Of a DNA stretch of 17,566 nt, positions 1 through 7,965 are shown one piece after another. Positions within the stretch are counted from its first letter, which is position 1. The number at the start of each line of letters is the position of its first letter. The position numbers and the translations under genes are program-made. The DNA comes from Scytonema sp. UIC 10036 (GTDB lineage: Bacteria; Cyanobacteriota; Cyanobacteriia; Cyanobacteriales; Nostocaceae). The stretch covers positions 1 through 17,566 of the forward strand of contig NZ_WJFC01000259.1 of the NCBI RefSeq assembly GCF_009725235.1. Direction: 5' to 3'. The notes beneath the pieces are model-generated. The model was not told where the DNA came from, ran no database searches, and worked only from the letters and a program-made list of their open reading frames with translations.

Positions 1-28
1 ACCCCCAACCCCTAACCCCCAACTCCTA
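1..28. repeat. Heptanucleotide tandem array (ACCCCYA)
   Basis: The window opens with 7-base units ACCCCCA, ACCCCTA, ACCCCCA and ACTCCTA in perfect 7-nt register. Heptameric short tandem repeats are a known feature of filamentous cyanobacterial genomes. The array may extend to the left of the window. It lies about 70 nt before the pxcA start. Confidence 0.75.
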
Positions 29-99
29 TCTAGTAGGAGACTGATACGTTAACGTAAGTTTAAGAGATACAAAACAATGTTAGATAATTGCTGGCACAA

Positions 100-1422
100 A
101 TGATTAATTCTCTTTACCGCCAAAAGATCTACCCTTTTCTACTGAAGGCTTATTACCGTTACTTACAAACATCAGAGCGTTCTATAGATAAGGCATATAA
201 GGCTGCTTTGCAAATCAAGGCAATAGAAGACGAGCATTTTAATGGTAATAAAATTAACTTCGACTTAACTAGACATAGCAGTAGCGTTATGGACTATTTT
301 GAGTCAGAATTAAAAAGACAATTAAAAATCATTCGGATGCGGTTAACAGAATTCAAGTTTAGCCGTTTTTTCCTCGATGAATCCAATCAAAAAACTGCAA
401 AGCAAGTGGGTATTGAGTACTCACCTCCTACAGTTATTTTAGAAAAACTAAACTTCATTGATGAAGTTATAACAAAATATAACACTTTTAAGCCTGATGA
501 AGTAGCACCTGATACTATATCACCTCAGAGTAAAATTGTACCAGTAGAACCTTCTTTAAATCCAACAAAACTGCACAATCATTCAAAAAATAAGCCAGAT
601 AACACTCCTCGTAGTAAGACAAACACTACTGGAGTGCTACCTCGTTCGATTTTTAACACTATCACTCGCTTGCAAGTTGAGTTAGATCCGAATGCAGAAC
701 AAGACGTTGTTAAAAATTTCCGTAACACTCAAAAAAGAACCATAATATCTGTTAGGTTTCTTCTACTGCTCATCATAGTTCCCATTTTGACTCATCAAAT
801 ATCAAAAGCTGTGTTTGTAGGACCCATTGTTGAATCTTACTTTAGCAAACATTCCGAGCAAGTCAAAATATTTCTCAATTATGAAATGGAAGAGGAGGCA
901 CTCACAGAACTTGAAAGATTTGAAGAACGCCTGAAATTTAATAGTTTGATTGGCAATGGTGAACCTTTGTCTCAAGAGCAGATGGAAGTTGAGGTAAAAC
1001 ATAAGGCTCGTGAAATTGCTGAAGAATTTCAGCATGAAAGTGGGAATGCTATCAAAAACGTTTTTGCTGATATATTATCCGTCATCGCTTTCACTTGGCT
1101 TTTACTTATAAGCAAGCGAGAAATTGCTGTGCTGAAAGATTTTTTTGACCATGTTGTTTACGGTTTAAGTGATAGCGCCAAAGCTTTTATCATTATCCTA
1201 TTTACTGATATCTTTGTAGGGTTCCACTCTCCTCATGGTTGGGAAGTGATTTTAGAAGGTGTATCGCGGCACTGGGGATTGCCAGCTAATCATGATTTCA
1301 TCTTTCTCTTTATTGCTACATTTCCAGTCATCTTAGATACCATTTTTAAATACTGGATATTCCGCTACTTAAATCGCATCTCTCCTTCTGCTGTCGCTAC
1401 CTATCACAATATGAATGAATAA
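100..1422 (+). CDS. pxcA: Proton extrusion protein PxcA (CemA family)
   Basis: Membrane protein of the PcxA/CemA family, needed for light-dependent proton extrusion and indirectly for inorganic carbon uptake in cyanobacteria; the chloroplast homologue is CemA. The first ~215 residues are hydrophilic and variable, with a Pro/Asn/Ser/Thr-rich stretch. The conserved C-terminal half starts with a hydrophobic segment at about residue 217-238, then a charged loop (EEEALTELERFEER), then three more hydrophobic segments. It ends in the family's typical FKYWIFRYLNR...SAVATYHNMNE. About 440 residues suits the long cyanobacterial form rather than short CemA. I chose ATG at 100 (MINSLYRQ); an in-frame TTG at 88 would add four residues, and neither has a clear Shine-Dalgarno. 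It stands alone, followed by a spacer with heptamer repeats. Family assignment is firm; its role here is inferred. Confidence 0.92.
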   Translation: MINSLYRQKIYPFLLKAYYRYLQTSERSIDKAYKAALQIKAIEDEHFNGNKINFDLTRHSSSVMDYFESELKRQLKIIRMRLTEFKFSRFFLDESNQKTAKQVGIEYSPPTVILEKLNFIDEVITKYNTFKPDEVAPDTISPQSKIVPVEPSLNPTKLHNHSKNKPDNTPRSKTNTTGVLPRSIFNTITRLQVELDPNAEQDVVKNFRNTQKRTIISVRFLLLLIIVPILTHQISKAVFVGPIVESYFSKHSEQVKIFLNYEMEEEALTELERFEERLKFNSLIGNGEPLSQEQMEVEVKHKAREIAEEFQHESGNAIKNVFADILSVIAFTWLLLISKREIAVLKDFFDHVVYGLSDSAKAFIIILFTDIFVGFHSPHGWEVILEGVSRHWGLPANHDFIFLFIATFPVILDTIFKYWIFRYLNRISPSAVATYHNMNE

Positions 1423-1426
1423 CATG

Positions 1427-1454
1427 GGTTAGTGGTTATTGGTTAGTGGTTATT
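1427..1454. repeat. Heptamer array GGTTAGT/GGTTATT
   Basis: Four 7-nt units alternate GGTTAGT, GGTTATT, GGTTAGT, GGTTATT just after the pxcA stop. Equivalently it is a 14-mer in two perfect copies. It is a cyanobacterial-type short tandem repeat. Confidence 0.8.
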
Positions 1455-1640
1455 GGGGTAACTGCTAACCAGTGTTAGTATTTATTAATACAATTTAGAC
1501 GAAAGTGCTAAAAAATCTCAGAAAGTTACGGGATTTACTTAGAATATTCTGTATAATTATAGAGAAGCGTAAAAGAAAACACAACCACAGGAGGTGAGGA
1601 ATAGTCTGCGATCGCCATACAAACAACAGCTTTAGTTATA

Positions 1641-1669
1641 TTGACAATACAAAAGCTTTACAATATCTA
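1641..1669 (+). promoter_or_regulatory. Possible sigma70-type promoter upstream of the AAA/GGDEF gene
   Basis: A perfect -35 hexamer TTGACA (1641-1646) is followed after 17 nt by TATCTA (1664-1669, 4 of 6 matches to TATAAT). The position, ~115 nt before the ATG at 1785, would give a leader of about 110 nt. The evidence is sequence resemblance only, in AT-rich DNA where chance matches are common. Confidence 0.35.
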
Positions 1670-1784
1670 TGTGATTCTGGTGTCGTATTTAGACAAACAA
1701 CTCGCGCTGCTTGCGTTAAAGTGCGAAGTTACCATAGGATTGTAAAATAAAAATTTAAGTAAAAATACACCAATCATAAAATAA

Positions 1785-3809
1785 ATGAATGCCGATCTAG
1801 TTCTAGATATTGTCGAGCAAGTCTTACTATCTAGACAGCTTAGCCCTATTGAAAAAGTCATTTTGTGCCAATCATGGCAAGGTAAAGGCTATGGTGAAAT
1901 GGCCAAAGACTCTGGCTATGGTAGCAATTACTTTAAAGAAGTTGGCTCTCAATTGTGGCATGACCTGTCGGAAGCGATTGGGCAAAGAGTAACAAAGAAA
2001 AATTTACATCTTGTTTTAGCACGGTATCAGCAAAACGAAGGAGAACCCAAGCAAGAAACACAGCACAGTTTTGTACAAACACAACCAGAGAACAAAGCTG
2101 CAAATTCTGTAGAGGATAATACTTTTTATACAGAGAAAAGTTTTGTGGATACAAGGACGGAAATAGAGTACCCCGGTGGACCTGTACCACTAAACTCTTC
2201 ACTGTATATCAATCGCTTGCGGATAGAAGAAATGGCATATAAGGAAATTACCAAGCCGGGATGCCTTATCCGTATTAAAGCTCCAAGAAAGATGGGCAAG
2301 AGTTCACTCCTTAACAGAATGATAGCTTGTGCCCAAAATTACAATTATAGAATTGCGTACATAGACTTTCAGGAGACGGACGAAACGTTATTTACTTCCC
2401 TCGACAAGTTTTTGCGCTGGTTTTGTGCGAATGTCAGCAGACAGTTAAACCTCAATAACAAACTTGATGATTATTGGGATGAAGACATGGGCAGCAAGGT
2501 GAGCTGCAAAATTTATTTTGAGGAATATCTGCTCGAACAAATCAATGCTCCCATTTTTTTAGCTTTGAATGAAGTCAACAGACTTTTTGAGCATCTCCAG
2601 ATAGCCAATGATTTTCTGTCAATGCTACGATTTTGGCATGAAGTGGGACGGACGGTAGAAATTTGGCAAAACTTGCGATTGATCATTGTTCATTCCACCG
2701 AAATACACATTCCTCTCAAAATTAATCAATCTCCTTTTAATGTTGGGCTATCAATTAAGCTGCCTCAGTTTACTTTAGAGGAAGTGCAAGATTTGGCATC
2801 GCGTTATGGATTGAATTGGATTGATAGCAGATCCAGCCAACAACTAATGGCTATGGTAGGGGGACATCCCTATCTGATAAACTTGGCATTTTATCACCTA
2901 CACCGTGAGGAAATGACACTACAGCAGTTGTTGGAAACATCTCCAACAGCAGCTGGTATTTACAGCAACCATTTGAGAAATCATTTGGCAATGGTGCGAG
3001 AACAACCAGAACTGGCATCAGCGCTCCTACAAGTCGTTACGGCTAATGAAAGCGTGCAATTAGACGCCCTAGCAGCTTTTAAGTTAGAAAGCATGGGTTT
3101 GATTCAATTAGATGGCAATCAAGCAAAACCAAGTTGCCAACTGTATCGCCTCTATTTCAGCCAACAACTTGTAGAAAAACATTTAGATGCTTCAATGCAA
3201 CAATCGACTTTAGAAAAGCAACAAGTCAAACTTTCAAACAAAGTTGAGCAACAGGTTCAAAGTGTCAGTCGTACCTATATTAAGCAATATCTAGAAACAT
3301 CTTGGCAGCAGTGGAGACAAGAGTTGTTACCCCTGTCACTGATTATATGTGAAATAGATTATTTTAAGTGGTACAATGATATACACGGTTATGTGGCTGG
3401 AGATGCTGCTTTGCAACAAATTACCAGTGCCATAAGTCAGTGCATTCAGCAAAAGCAATCGAGCTTAGTGCGTTATGGGGGTACAAAATTTGCAGCAATA
3501 TTGCCCTATGTGAATGCCAAGGAAGTGGTGAAAGTTGGGGAAAATATGCGAGATAAAGTGAAAGCATTGGGAATTCCATACAATTTACCAGGTATTGACG
3601 GATTGCCTTCTGAAGTGCTGAGTATCAGTGTTGGAGTTGTATCTGTCACACCAACTACGGAAAATTCACCAGATTTACTGATAAATGCAGCAGAAGAAGC
3701 ACTGTTTCAGGCAAAAAGGCAAGGGCGCGATCGCGTTCATGTCAGTTCTACTTTAAACGAAAGAGTGTCACTGACTCAGCAGGTAGTGCATTTTCCAAGG
3801 TATACCTAA
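1785..3809 (+). CDS. HTH / AAA-like / degenerate GGDEF multidomain protein
   Basis: A 674-residue signalling-type protein of three parts. Residues 1-80 match the N-terminal helix-turn-helix-like module common on cyanobacterial AAA-like and conflict/signalling proteins (LSPIEKVILCQSW, then SNYFKEVGSQLW). Residues ~128-465 form an AAA-like NTPase domain: GGPVPLNSSLYI entry motif, P-loop APRKMGKSS at 166-174, and the family's IVHSTE...INQSPFNVGL and VGGHPYLI blocks. Residues ~485-655 are a GGDEF fold (EIDYFKWYND at 523-532). The Walker B region reads LALNEVNRLF, with Asn where the family usually has Asp, and the cyclase signature is GGTKF (565-569) instead of GG[DE]EF; no RxxD inhibitory site is seen. 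Diguanylate cyclase activity is therefore unlikely, and ATP hydrolysis is doubtful. No membrane segments. ATG at 1785 lacks a Shine-Dalgarno. Domain calls are firm, function unknown. Confidence 0.88.
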   Translation: MNADLVLDIVEQVLLSRQLSPIEKVILCQSWQGKGYGEMAKDSGYGSNYFKEVGSQLWHDLSEAIGQRVTKKNLHLVLARYQQNEGEPKQETQHSFVQTQPENKAANSVEDNTFYTEKSFVDTRTEIEYPGGPVPLNSSLYINRLRIEEMAYKEITKPGCLIRIKAPRKMGKSSLLNRMIACAQNYNYRIAYIDFQETDETLFTSLDKFLRWFCANVSRQLNLNNKLDDYWDEDMGSKVSCKIYFEEYLLEQINAPIFLALNEVNRLFEHLQIANDFLSMLRFWHEVGRTVEIWQNLRLIIVHSTEIHIPLKINQSPFNVGLSIKLPQFTLEEVQDLASRYGLNWIDSRSSQQLMAMVGGHPYLINLAFYHLHREEMTLQQLLETSPTAAGIYSNHLRNHLAMVREQPELASALLQVVTANESVQLDALAAFKLESMGLIQLDGNQAKPSCQLYRLYFSQQLVEKHLDASMQQSTLEKQQVKLSNKVEQQVQSVSRTYIKQYLETSWQQWRQELLPLSLIICEIDYFKWYNDIHGYVAGDAALQQITSAISQCIQQKQSSLVRYGGTKFAAILPYVNAKEVVKVGENMRDKVKALGIPYNLPGIDGLPSEVLSISVGVVSVTPTTENSPDLLINAAEEALFQAKRQGRDRVHVSSTLNERVSLTQQVVHFPRYT

Positions 3810-3843
3810 GAATGTTTGAGAAACATCTTACTTCTTTTGTATC

Positions 3844-3875
3844 TTGTGGTACGGTTGGGAACGCCCGTACCACAA
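3844..3875. terminator. Hairpin between convergent genes
   Basis: A perfect 11-bp stem TTGTGGTACGG / CCGTACCACAA encloses a 10-nt loop, in the gap between the convergent AAA/GGDEF gene (ends 3809) and the response regulator (ends 3937). The place suits a bidirectional terminator, but neither side has a T-tract, so it may instead be a dispersed palindromic repeat. Confidence 0.5.
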
Positions 3876-3936
3876 AAAGAAAATTCCGTGCTTTCTTTAG
3901 TTAAGAAATGCTGTAAAATTGGTTACAAGGATTCTA

Positions 3937-4611
3937 CTACTCTCGCAAGGCATACCCCACCCCACGCACGGTATGAATCAAACGCTTTTCATTATTTTCT
4001 TCAAGCTTAAGACGCAGGTAGCGGACATAAACTTCAATAATATTGGAATCTCCCATAAAGTCATAGCCCCAAACTTTCTCTAGAATTAAGTCTCTGGTAA
4101 ATACTTGACGGGGATGACTGAGGAGATACTCCAATAAATCAAACTCTTTTGCTGTTAGCTCAATAGCTCGATTGCCTCGAAATACTTCACGTGTGGTGCG
4201 ATTGAGCTTTAAGTCTTCAAACTGCAACCAATCTTCTTCTGTTTCTTGAGTGCGACGCAAATGGGCGCGAATTCTCGCTAACAATTCCTCAATACTGAAA
4301 GGTTTAACTACATAATCGTCAGCACCCGCATCTAAACCGGCAACGCGATCGCTCACTTCATCTTTTGCTGTCAACAAAATCACTGGCATTTTGTTCCCAG
4401 TGGCACGCAAGCGGCGACAAAGTTCCAAACCCGATAAACCGGGTAACATCCAATCTAAAATTGCTAAATCTGGCGATGATTCCCGTGCTAAGGTCAAACC
4501 AGTGATACCATCATGGGCTACGCTGACTTTGTAACCTTCACTGTCAAGTTCCAATTCGACAAATCGTGCCAGTTTAACTTCATCTTCAACCAGGAGGATA
4601 TGTGCTGTCAT
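3937..4611 (-). CDS. OmpR/PhoB-family response regulator
   Basis: DNA-binding response regulator of 224 residues, the expected family length. The receiver domain (1-120) keeps acidic residues E9, D10 and E11, the phospho-acceptor D53 (ILDWMLPG), switch T81 and K103 (VVKPF). The winged-helix effector domain (~127-222) has the OmpR-type LTAKEFDLLEYL, the recognition region VWGYDFMGDSNIIEVYVRYL and the wing HTVRGVGYALRE. It follows the histidine kinase on the minus strand with a 4-nt ATGA overlap, so the two are translationally coupled and very likely cognate. GGAG lies 7 nt before its ATG. The regulon and signal cannot be read from the sequence, and I do not assign it to a named cyanobacterial regulator (RppA, NrrA and similar were considered, none supported). 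Confidence 0.94.
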   Translation of the reverse strand: MTAHILLVEDEVKLARFVELELDSEGYKVSVAHDGITGLTLARESSPDLAILDWMLPGLSGLELCRRLRATGNKMPVILLTAKDEVSDRVAGLDAGADDYVVKPFSIEELLARIRAHLRRTQETEEDWLQFEDLKLNRTTREVFRGNRAIELTAKEFDLLEYLLSHPRQVFTRDLILEKVWGYDFMGDSNIIEVYVRYLRLKLEENNEKRLIHTVRGVGYALRE

Positions 4612-5741
4612 ATTTTTTCTCCTAATGCAGGTAATCTTAAAATAAAAGTGCTGCCATGACCGGGTTCTGACCGAATACTCACCTTACCCCCCATGCGCTC
4701 TACAAGGCGTTTTACGATCGGTAAACCTAAGCCTATTCCCCCCGTCGAACGGGTACGGGATGGATCGACTCGGTAAAACGGTTCAAAAATACGCGACTGT
4801 TCGGACAGGGGAATGCCACAGCCCTTGTCGCTAACTTGAATGACTGCCCAACCATTAACCAAAGCTAGCTGCACTGTCACTGCTTCACCCACATCAGAAT
4901 ATTGAAAAGCATTATCAATTAAATGATTTAACACCTGCATTAGCCGATCGCGTTCTGCTTTTACTTTAATAGGAAATGAGGTAAGCTTAAGCTGGATGGC
5001 TCGATACTCAAATTTTTCTGCCATCTGTGCTATGTCTGCAATTACATTATTTAAGATAAGTGGTTTCGTTTGCAAGGGCATTGCACTGCTACTTGCCCGT
5101 GCTAATTCTAGTAAGCCTTGTAAGACATAAGTCATTCGTTCTGCGTCAGAAAACGCCATCTCCAAAGCCTCTCTTTCCAGTTCTGTCAGATTCTGGCTGC
5201 GTTGCAAAGTTCTTTGTAAATACGCATAAACCATGCTAAGAGGCGTGCGTAACTCGTGAGCCAAGTCGTTGGTAAACTGTTGCTGTTGTTCTTTCACTTG
5301 TGAAAGCCTTGTTAACAATTCATCCCAGGTTTTGGCTATAGCTTTCACTTCGCTAGGTGTCCTACTTAACTGCGATTGATATAGATTCAGTTCTGTAGCA
5401 TAAGTTGCTACCCACTGATTCATTTGTCGTAACGGTAAGAGCGATCGCCTGACGAACATAAATGTGAGAACTGTAGTAGTAACAAGCAACAGAACGCTTA
5501 CAGCTCCCAAACCTTCGAGCGTAATCAAAAATCTATGGTTATCATTAGGGATACCATATTGTTGATAAGTCATAATGAGAAACTGTCTTATTTCCCAACC
5601 TATCCACATTGTAAAACTACTGAATCCAATCGTAAAGATAGCAATTATTTCAATAGTTAGGCGGAATTGTAACGATGATGGATCGATTCGAGCGCCAATA
5701 ACTCTGGCTAATTTTCTGTTTAATTTGTCTAAAAAATTCAT
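4608..5741 (-). CDS. Membrane sensor histidine kinase (HAMP-HisKA-HATPase)
   Basis: Sensor kinase of 377 residues with two membrane segments (~28-50 and ~72-97) separated by only ~20 residues, so there is almost no extracytoplasmic sensor domain. A HAMP-like linker (~98-150) is followed by the H-box FTNDLAHELRTPLSM, phospho-acceptor H162. The HATPase domain keeps N277 (HLIDNAFQYSD), the G1 box around D305 (VSDKGCGIP), the F box FEPFYRVDPSRTRS and the G2 box GGIGLGLPIV (334-343). All catalytic elements look intact. The short loop suggests sensing within the membrane or through HAMP. It is the first gene of a two-gene operon with the downstream OmpR-type regulator, its TGA overlapping that gene's ATG. 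The start at 5741 has no clear Shine-Dalgarno. Confidence 0.93.
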   Translation of the reverse strand: MNFLDKLNRKLARVIGARIDPSSLQFRLTIEIIAIFTIGFSSFTMWIGWEIRQFLIMTYQQYGIPNDNHRFLITLEGLGAVSVLLLVTTTVLTFMFVRRSLLPLRQMNQWVATYATELNLYQSQLSRTPSEVKAIAKTWDELLTRLSQVKEQQQQFTNDLAHELRTPLSMVYAYLQRTLQRSQNLTELEREALEMAFSDAERMTYVLQGLLELARASSSAMPLQTKPLILNNVIADIAQMAEKFEYRAIQLKLTSFPIKVKAERDRLMQVLNHLIDNAFQYSDVGEAVTVQLALVNGWAVIQVSDKGCGIPLSEQSRIFEPFYRVDPSRTRSTGGIGLGLPIVKRLVERMGGKVSIRSEPGHGSTFILRLPALGEKI

Positions 5742-6091
5742 GAAAATAACTCATCTGTGTATATTGCGTTCTTAAATTCATAAGTCAAGTGAAGTATGGG
5801 ACTTCTAAAATAAATCTGTTTTTGGCTTACAATTCTAATCTAATATTTTTATTAAGAAAAAACATGAGTTTTTCCTGAATAAATTTTAAGCTTCGGCTGA
5901 GATGCATCAATTTAATTTGATTTATTAAATTTCCGTAGGTAGGATTAAAGCCCACCACAACAGGCTTTTGGAGGGCAATACCAACCCTACTGCTCCCTTT
6001 TTGCTCTAACATTACCGATTTTGGTAGGTAAGGCTAAAGCCCATTCCCTTTTACATGATAATTAAAATCTGAAATTTATAATACATATCTT
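5742..6091. other. Gene-free spacer with degenerate dispersed repeats
   Basis: A 350-bp spacer separates the histidine kinase start from the 3' end of the EamA gene. It contains two copies of a 20-nt direct repeat (5935-5954 and 6024-6043, 17 of 20 identical, both ending TAAAGCCCA), which look like decayed dispersed intergenic repeats. A short open frame on the minus strand (5827-6012) consists largely of this repeat and is not called. Confidence 0.6.
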
Positions 6092-7153
6092 TCAGATCCC
6101 CTTAAATCCCACACCGGATTCCACCTTTTGTTCTGCTTGAGTAGAATCCACCTTAGAAAACATACCTTTGCGAGACGCTTGATGACGAGTACCAACCTGA
6201 CTTAAGAAAATGCCAATTAAAATAATGCTCCCGCCGATATATTGAGCTAGGGTAGGGGCTTCGCCTAGGATTAAATAAGCTGCTAAAATTCCTGCAATAG
6301 GGGTAAAGGAGCCGACTAAGGAAGCCATAGATACTGTTGAGCTTCTCAAGCCTTTAAGCCAAAAAGATTGACCAACCACGACAATTAAAGCACCATAAAG
6401 GAACATCCACTTCCATAAAAAAGGTGAGAGTACATCAGTAAAATGGTTGTGACCGTATAGCCATATAGCAAAAAAGAAAAAGATTACGGTTCCTAAAGCA
6501 GTACGAAAGATATTGTAGATCCCTAAAGGGACTTGGGAGAGATATTTTTTACCAATAATTGTGGAAGCGGCGACAGCTACAGATCCAGCAGCTACCAGAA
6601 GTTCTCCGACACCCACTTGCAAGGCTCCCATCTTCATCATTGCTTCCCCAGGGGGCTGAAGAACAATAGTGAGAGTAACGCCAACAAACGCTGCGATCGC
6701 TCCTATAAACTCCCAAAAATTTACCCGTTCCTTCAATAACCAAACTGATAAAGCTAGAGTGAGAGGCGGTTCCAAGCGTCCAACCAAGATGACGTTATTA
6801 ACCGCTGTCAGTCCCAGTGCTTGAAAAATTAAACCGGGCGCAAGCGCTCCTGATAAAATAGCGACTGCTGTTAAAGCGATCCAATCCTTCCTTGACAATT
6901 GTTTCAAAGTTGCTTTGTTCCACTGTCGCCCATAGATTAGAATCAGAACTATTAAGGCACAAAGGTTTCCCACAAATAAAACATTACACAAAGAAATTGG
7001 ATTGCGACCATCCATGAAATGTTGTGCTCCAATTTCTGTAAGTTTGCGGGTGACTGCACTCGATGCTCCAAAAATTAGGATTGCCAGCCAGAGATATGTT
7101 TGTCCCGAAATTCTGGGAATTAAGCGAGGCGATCTTCTTAGTTTAGTCATCAT
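6092..7153 (-). CDS. EamA/DMT-family transporter (RhaT/PecM-like)
   Basis: Inner-membrane permease of the drug/metabolite transporter superfamily, 353 residues with about ten hydrophobic segments arranged as two EamA repeats (roughly residues 20-165 and 180-320). Typical motifs are the small-residue/charged run FGASSAVTRKL in helix 1 and LVGRLEPPLTLALSVWLLKE at the end of the first repeat, echoed by LVGSFTPIAGILAAYLILGE in the second. The N terminus is basic and the last ~33 residues are hydrophilic and cytoplasmic. Substrates of this superfamily (amino acids, sugars, metabolites) cannot be predicted from sequence. Two adjacent ATGs (7153 and 7150) are possible; neither has a good Shine-Dalgarno. 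The gene is divergent from the small secreted protein gene across 186 bp. Confidence 0.9.
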   Translation of the reverse strand: MMTKLRRSPRLIPRISGQTYLWLAILIFGASSAVTRKLTEIGAQHFMDGRNPISLCNVLFVGNLCALIVLILIYGRQWNKATLKQLSRKDWIALTAVAILSGALAPGLIFQALGLTAVNNVILVGRLEPPLTLALSVWLLKERVNFWEFIGAIAAFVGVTLTIVLQPPGEAMMKMGALQVGVGELLVAAGSVAVAASTIIGKKYLSQVPLGIYNIFRTALGTVIFFFFAIWLYGHNHFTDVLSPFLWKWMFLYGALIVVVGQSFWLKGLRSSTVSMASLVGSFTPIAGILAAYLILGEAPTLAQYIGGSIILIGIFLSQVGTRHQASRKGMFSKVDSTQAEQKVESGVGFKGI

Positions 7154-7339
7154 AAAACCATCGCAATAAAAACATTAGTCATTATATTTTGACTTTGAGC
7201 TACTATTCTTATCTGAGAAAATGCTGAGAATATCCTAAATTAGCTTAAAGAATAAATTCATGAAAATCATGGTTGAGTTTCAGATGAGTTTCAGTAGCGA
7301 CTGAGAAGCTTTGGATGTCTGGGATAACAGGAGACACAA

Positions 7340-7699
7340 ATGAAATTCGCCCCTTTAATCGCTACAGTTGCCTTAACTGGTTTTTTCACAGTATGGGAAG
7401 CACCATTGAAAGCGATAAATCCTTTATTAGTTCAAGCATCAGCACAAGAATTATCAGTACAGCAGAAAGTAGCTTTACTAACTAAAAATAAGGGTCAGAT
7501 TGGTAGTGGCGATCAGCTACGTCGTTTCTTTTTTGGAGATTTGGAACCAATTGGTATTCAGCCCGGTGGAGCCGGTCACGTTGTTAATCTTTATAATAAA
7601 GCCAACGATACCACATTTTCTTATTGTTCAACCTACGATGTCATTGTTGCCGTGAAAAAAGGTAAAGTTGCCAAGTTTGAAGCCAGTGAAGTGAAATAA
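7340..7699 (+). CDS. Small secreted protein of unknown function
   Basis: A 119-residue protein I do not recognise. It starts with a signal-peptide-like segment: a short basic n-region, hydrophobic core LIATVALTGFF and a probable AxA cleavage site (ASA, residues 33-35), leaving a mature protein of ~84 residues in the periplasm or outside. The mature part contains KNKGQIGSGDQLRRFFFGDL, a Gly-rich IQPGGAGHVV, one Cys (YCSTYD) and a basic C terminus. No lipobox. AGGAGA sits 6 nt before the ATG, so it is probably translated efficiently. It lies between the divergent exporter and, 266 bp downstream, the NDH-2-like gene on the same strand; the gap and an intervening palindrome argue against a tight operon. 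Confidence 0.75.
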   Translation: MKFAPLIATVALTGFFTVWEAPLKAINPLLVQASAQELSVQQKVALLTKNKGQIGSGDQLRRFFFGDLEPIGIQPGGAGHVVNLYNKANDTTFSYCSTYDVIVAVKKGKVAKFEASEVK

Positions 7700-7760
7700 A
7701 AGGCAATTCATAACATATATTGAGCTCATCACAATATTATGTAACAAAAATTAAAGAATT

Positions 7761-7788
7761 GTCGAGACGCGCCATGGCGCGTCTTGAC
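7761..7788. repeat. Perfect GC palindrome (dispersed hairpin or terminator)
   Basis: The centre AGACGCGCCATGGCGCGTCT (7765-7784) is a 20-bp perfect palindrome. Including the outer GTCG/TGAC, 13 of 14 positions pair and the last is a G-T wobble. It is strikingly GC-rich within AT-rich spacer, 62 nt after the small secreted protein gene. No T-tract follows, so it is better read as a dispersed palindromic element that could also end transcription. Confidence 0.65.
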
Positions 7789-7965
7789 GTATATCAATTG
7801 ATAATGCCGATAATTCACAACAATCTGAATTTTCCCTGAGAAAACAATGAAAAATTTATCGCCAGTTCCATTGAATTTCTCAGCCAAGCTTTAGCAGTTC
7901 ATCACTTAATCTGTCCTAAGAATCGCAATACTAAAAGCAATTCACATACAGCAAATCATATATAT

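Larger units (their letters stand above)
1423..1784. other. Intergenic spacer between pxcA and the AAA/GGDEF gene
   Basis: A 362-bp spacer without a convincing gene. It holds the GGTTAGT/GGTTATT array, a perfect AGGAGGTGA at 1589-1597 with no ATG, GTG or TTG at a useful distance, a HIP1 site near 1608 and a promoter-like TTGACA/TATCTA pair at 1641-1669. An open frame follows the Shine-Dalgarno (1598-1749) but would need ATA or another non-standard start, so I do not call it a gene. Confidence 0.6.

Noticed and set aside
3816..4010. 64-residue plus-strand open frame after the AAA/GGDEF gene
   Set aside because: It covers the hairpin spacer and runs antisense into the response-regulator gene. 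It has no protein features.
3937..5741. Naming the two-component pair RppA/RppB, NrrA or another known system
   Set aside because: Only generic OmpR/HisKA features are visible. Assigning a named system needs an orthology comparison I cannot do.
5827..6012. 61-residue minus-strand open frame
   Set aside because: It consists mainly of a decayed intergenic repeat (TAAAGCCCA-type) present twice in the spacer. No Shine-Dalgarno or recognisable protein.
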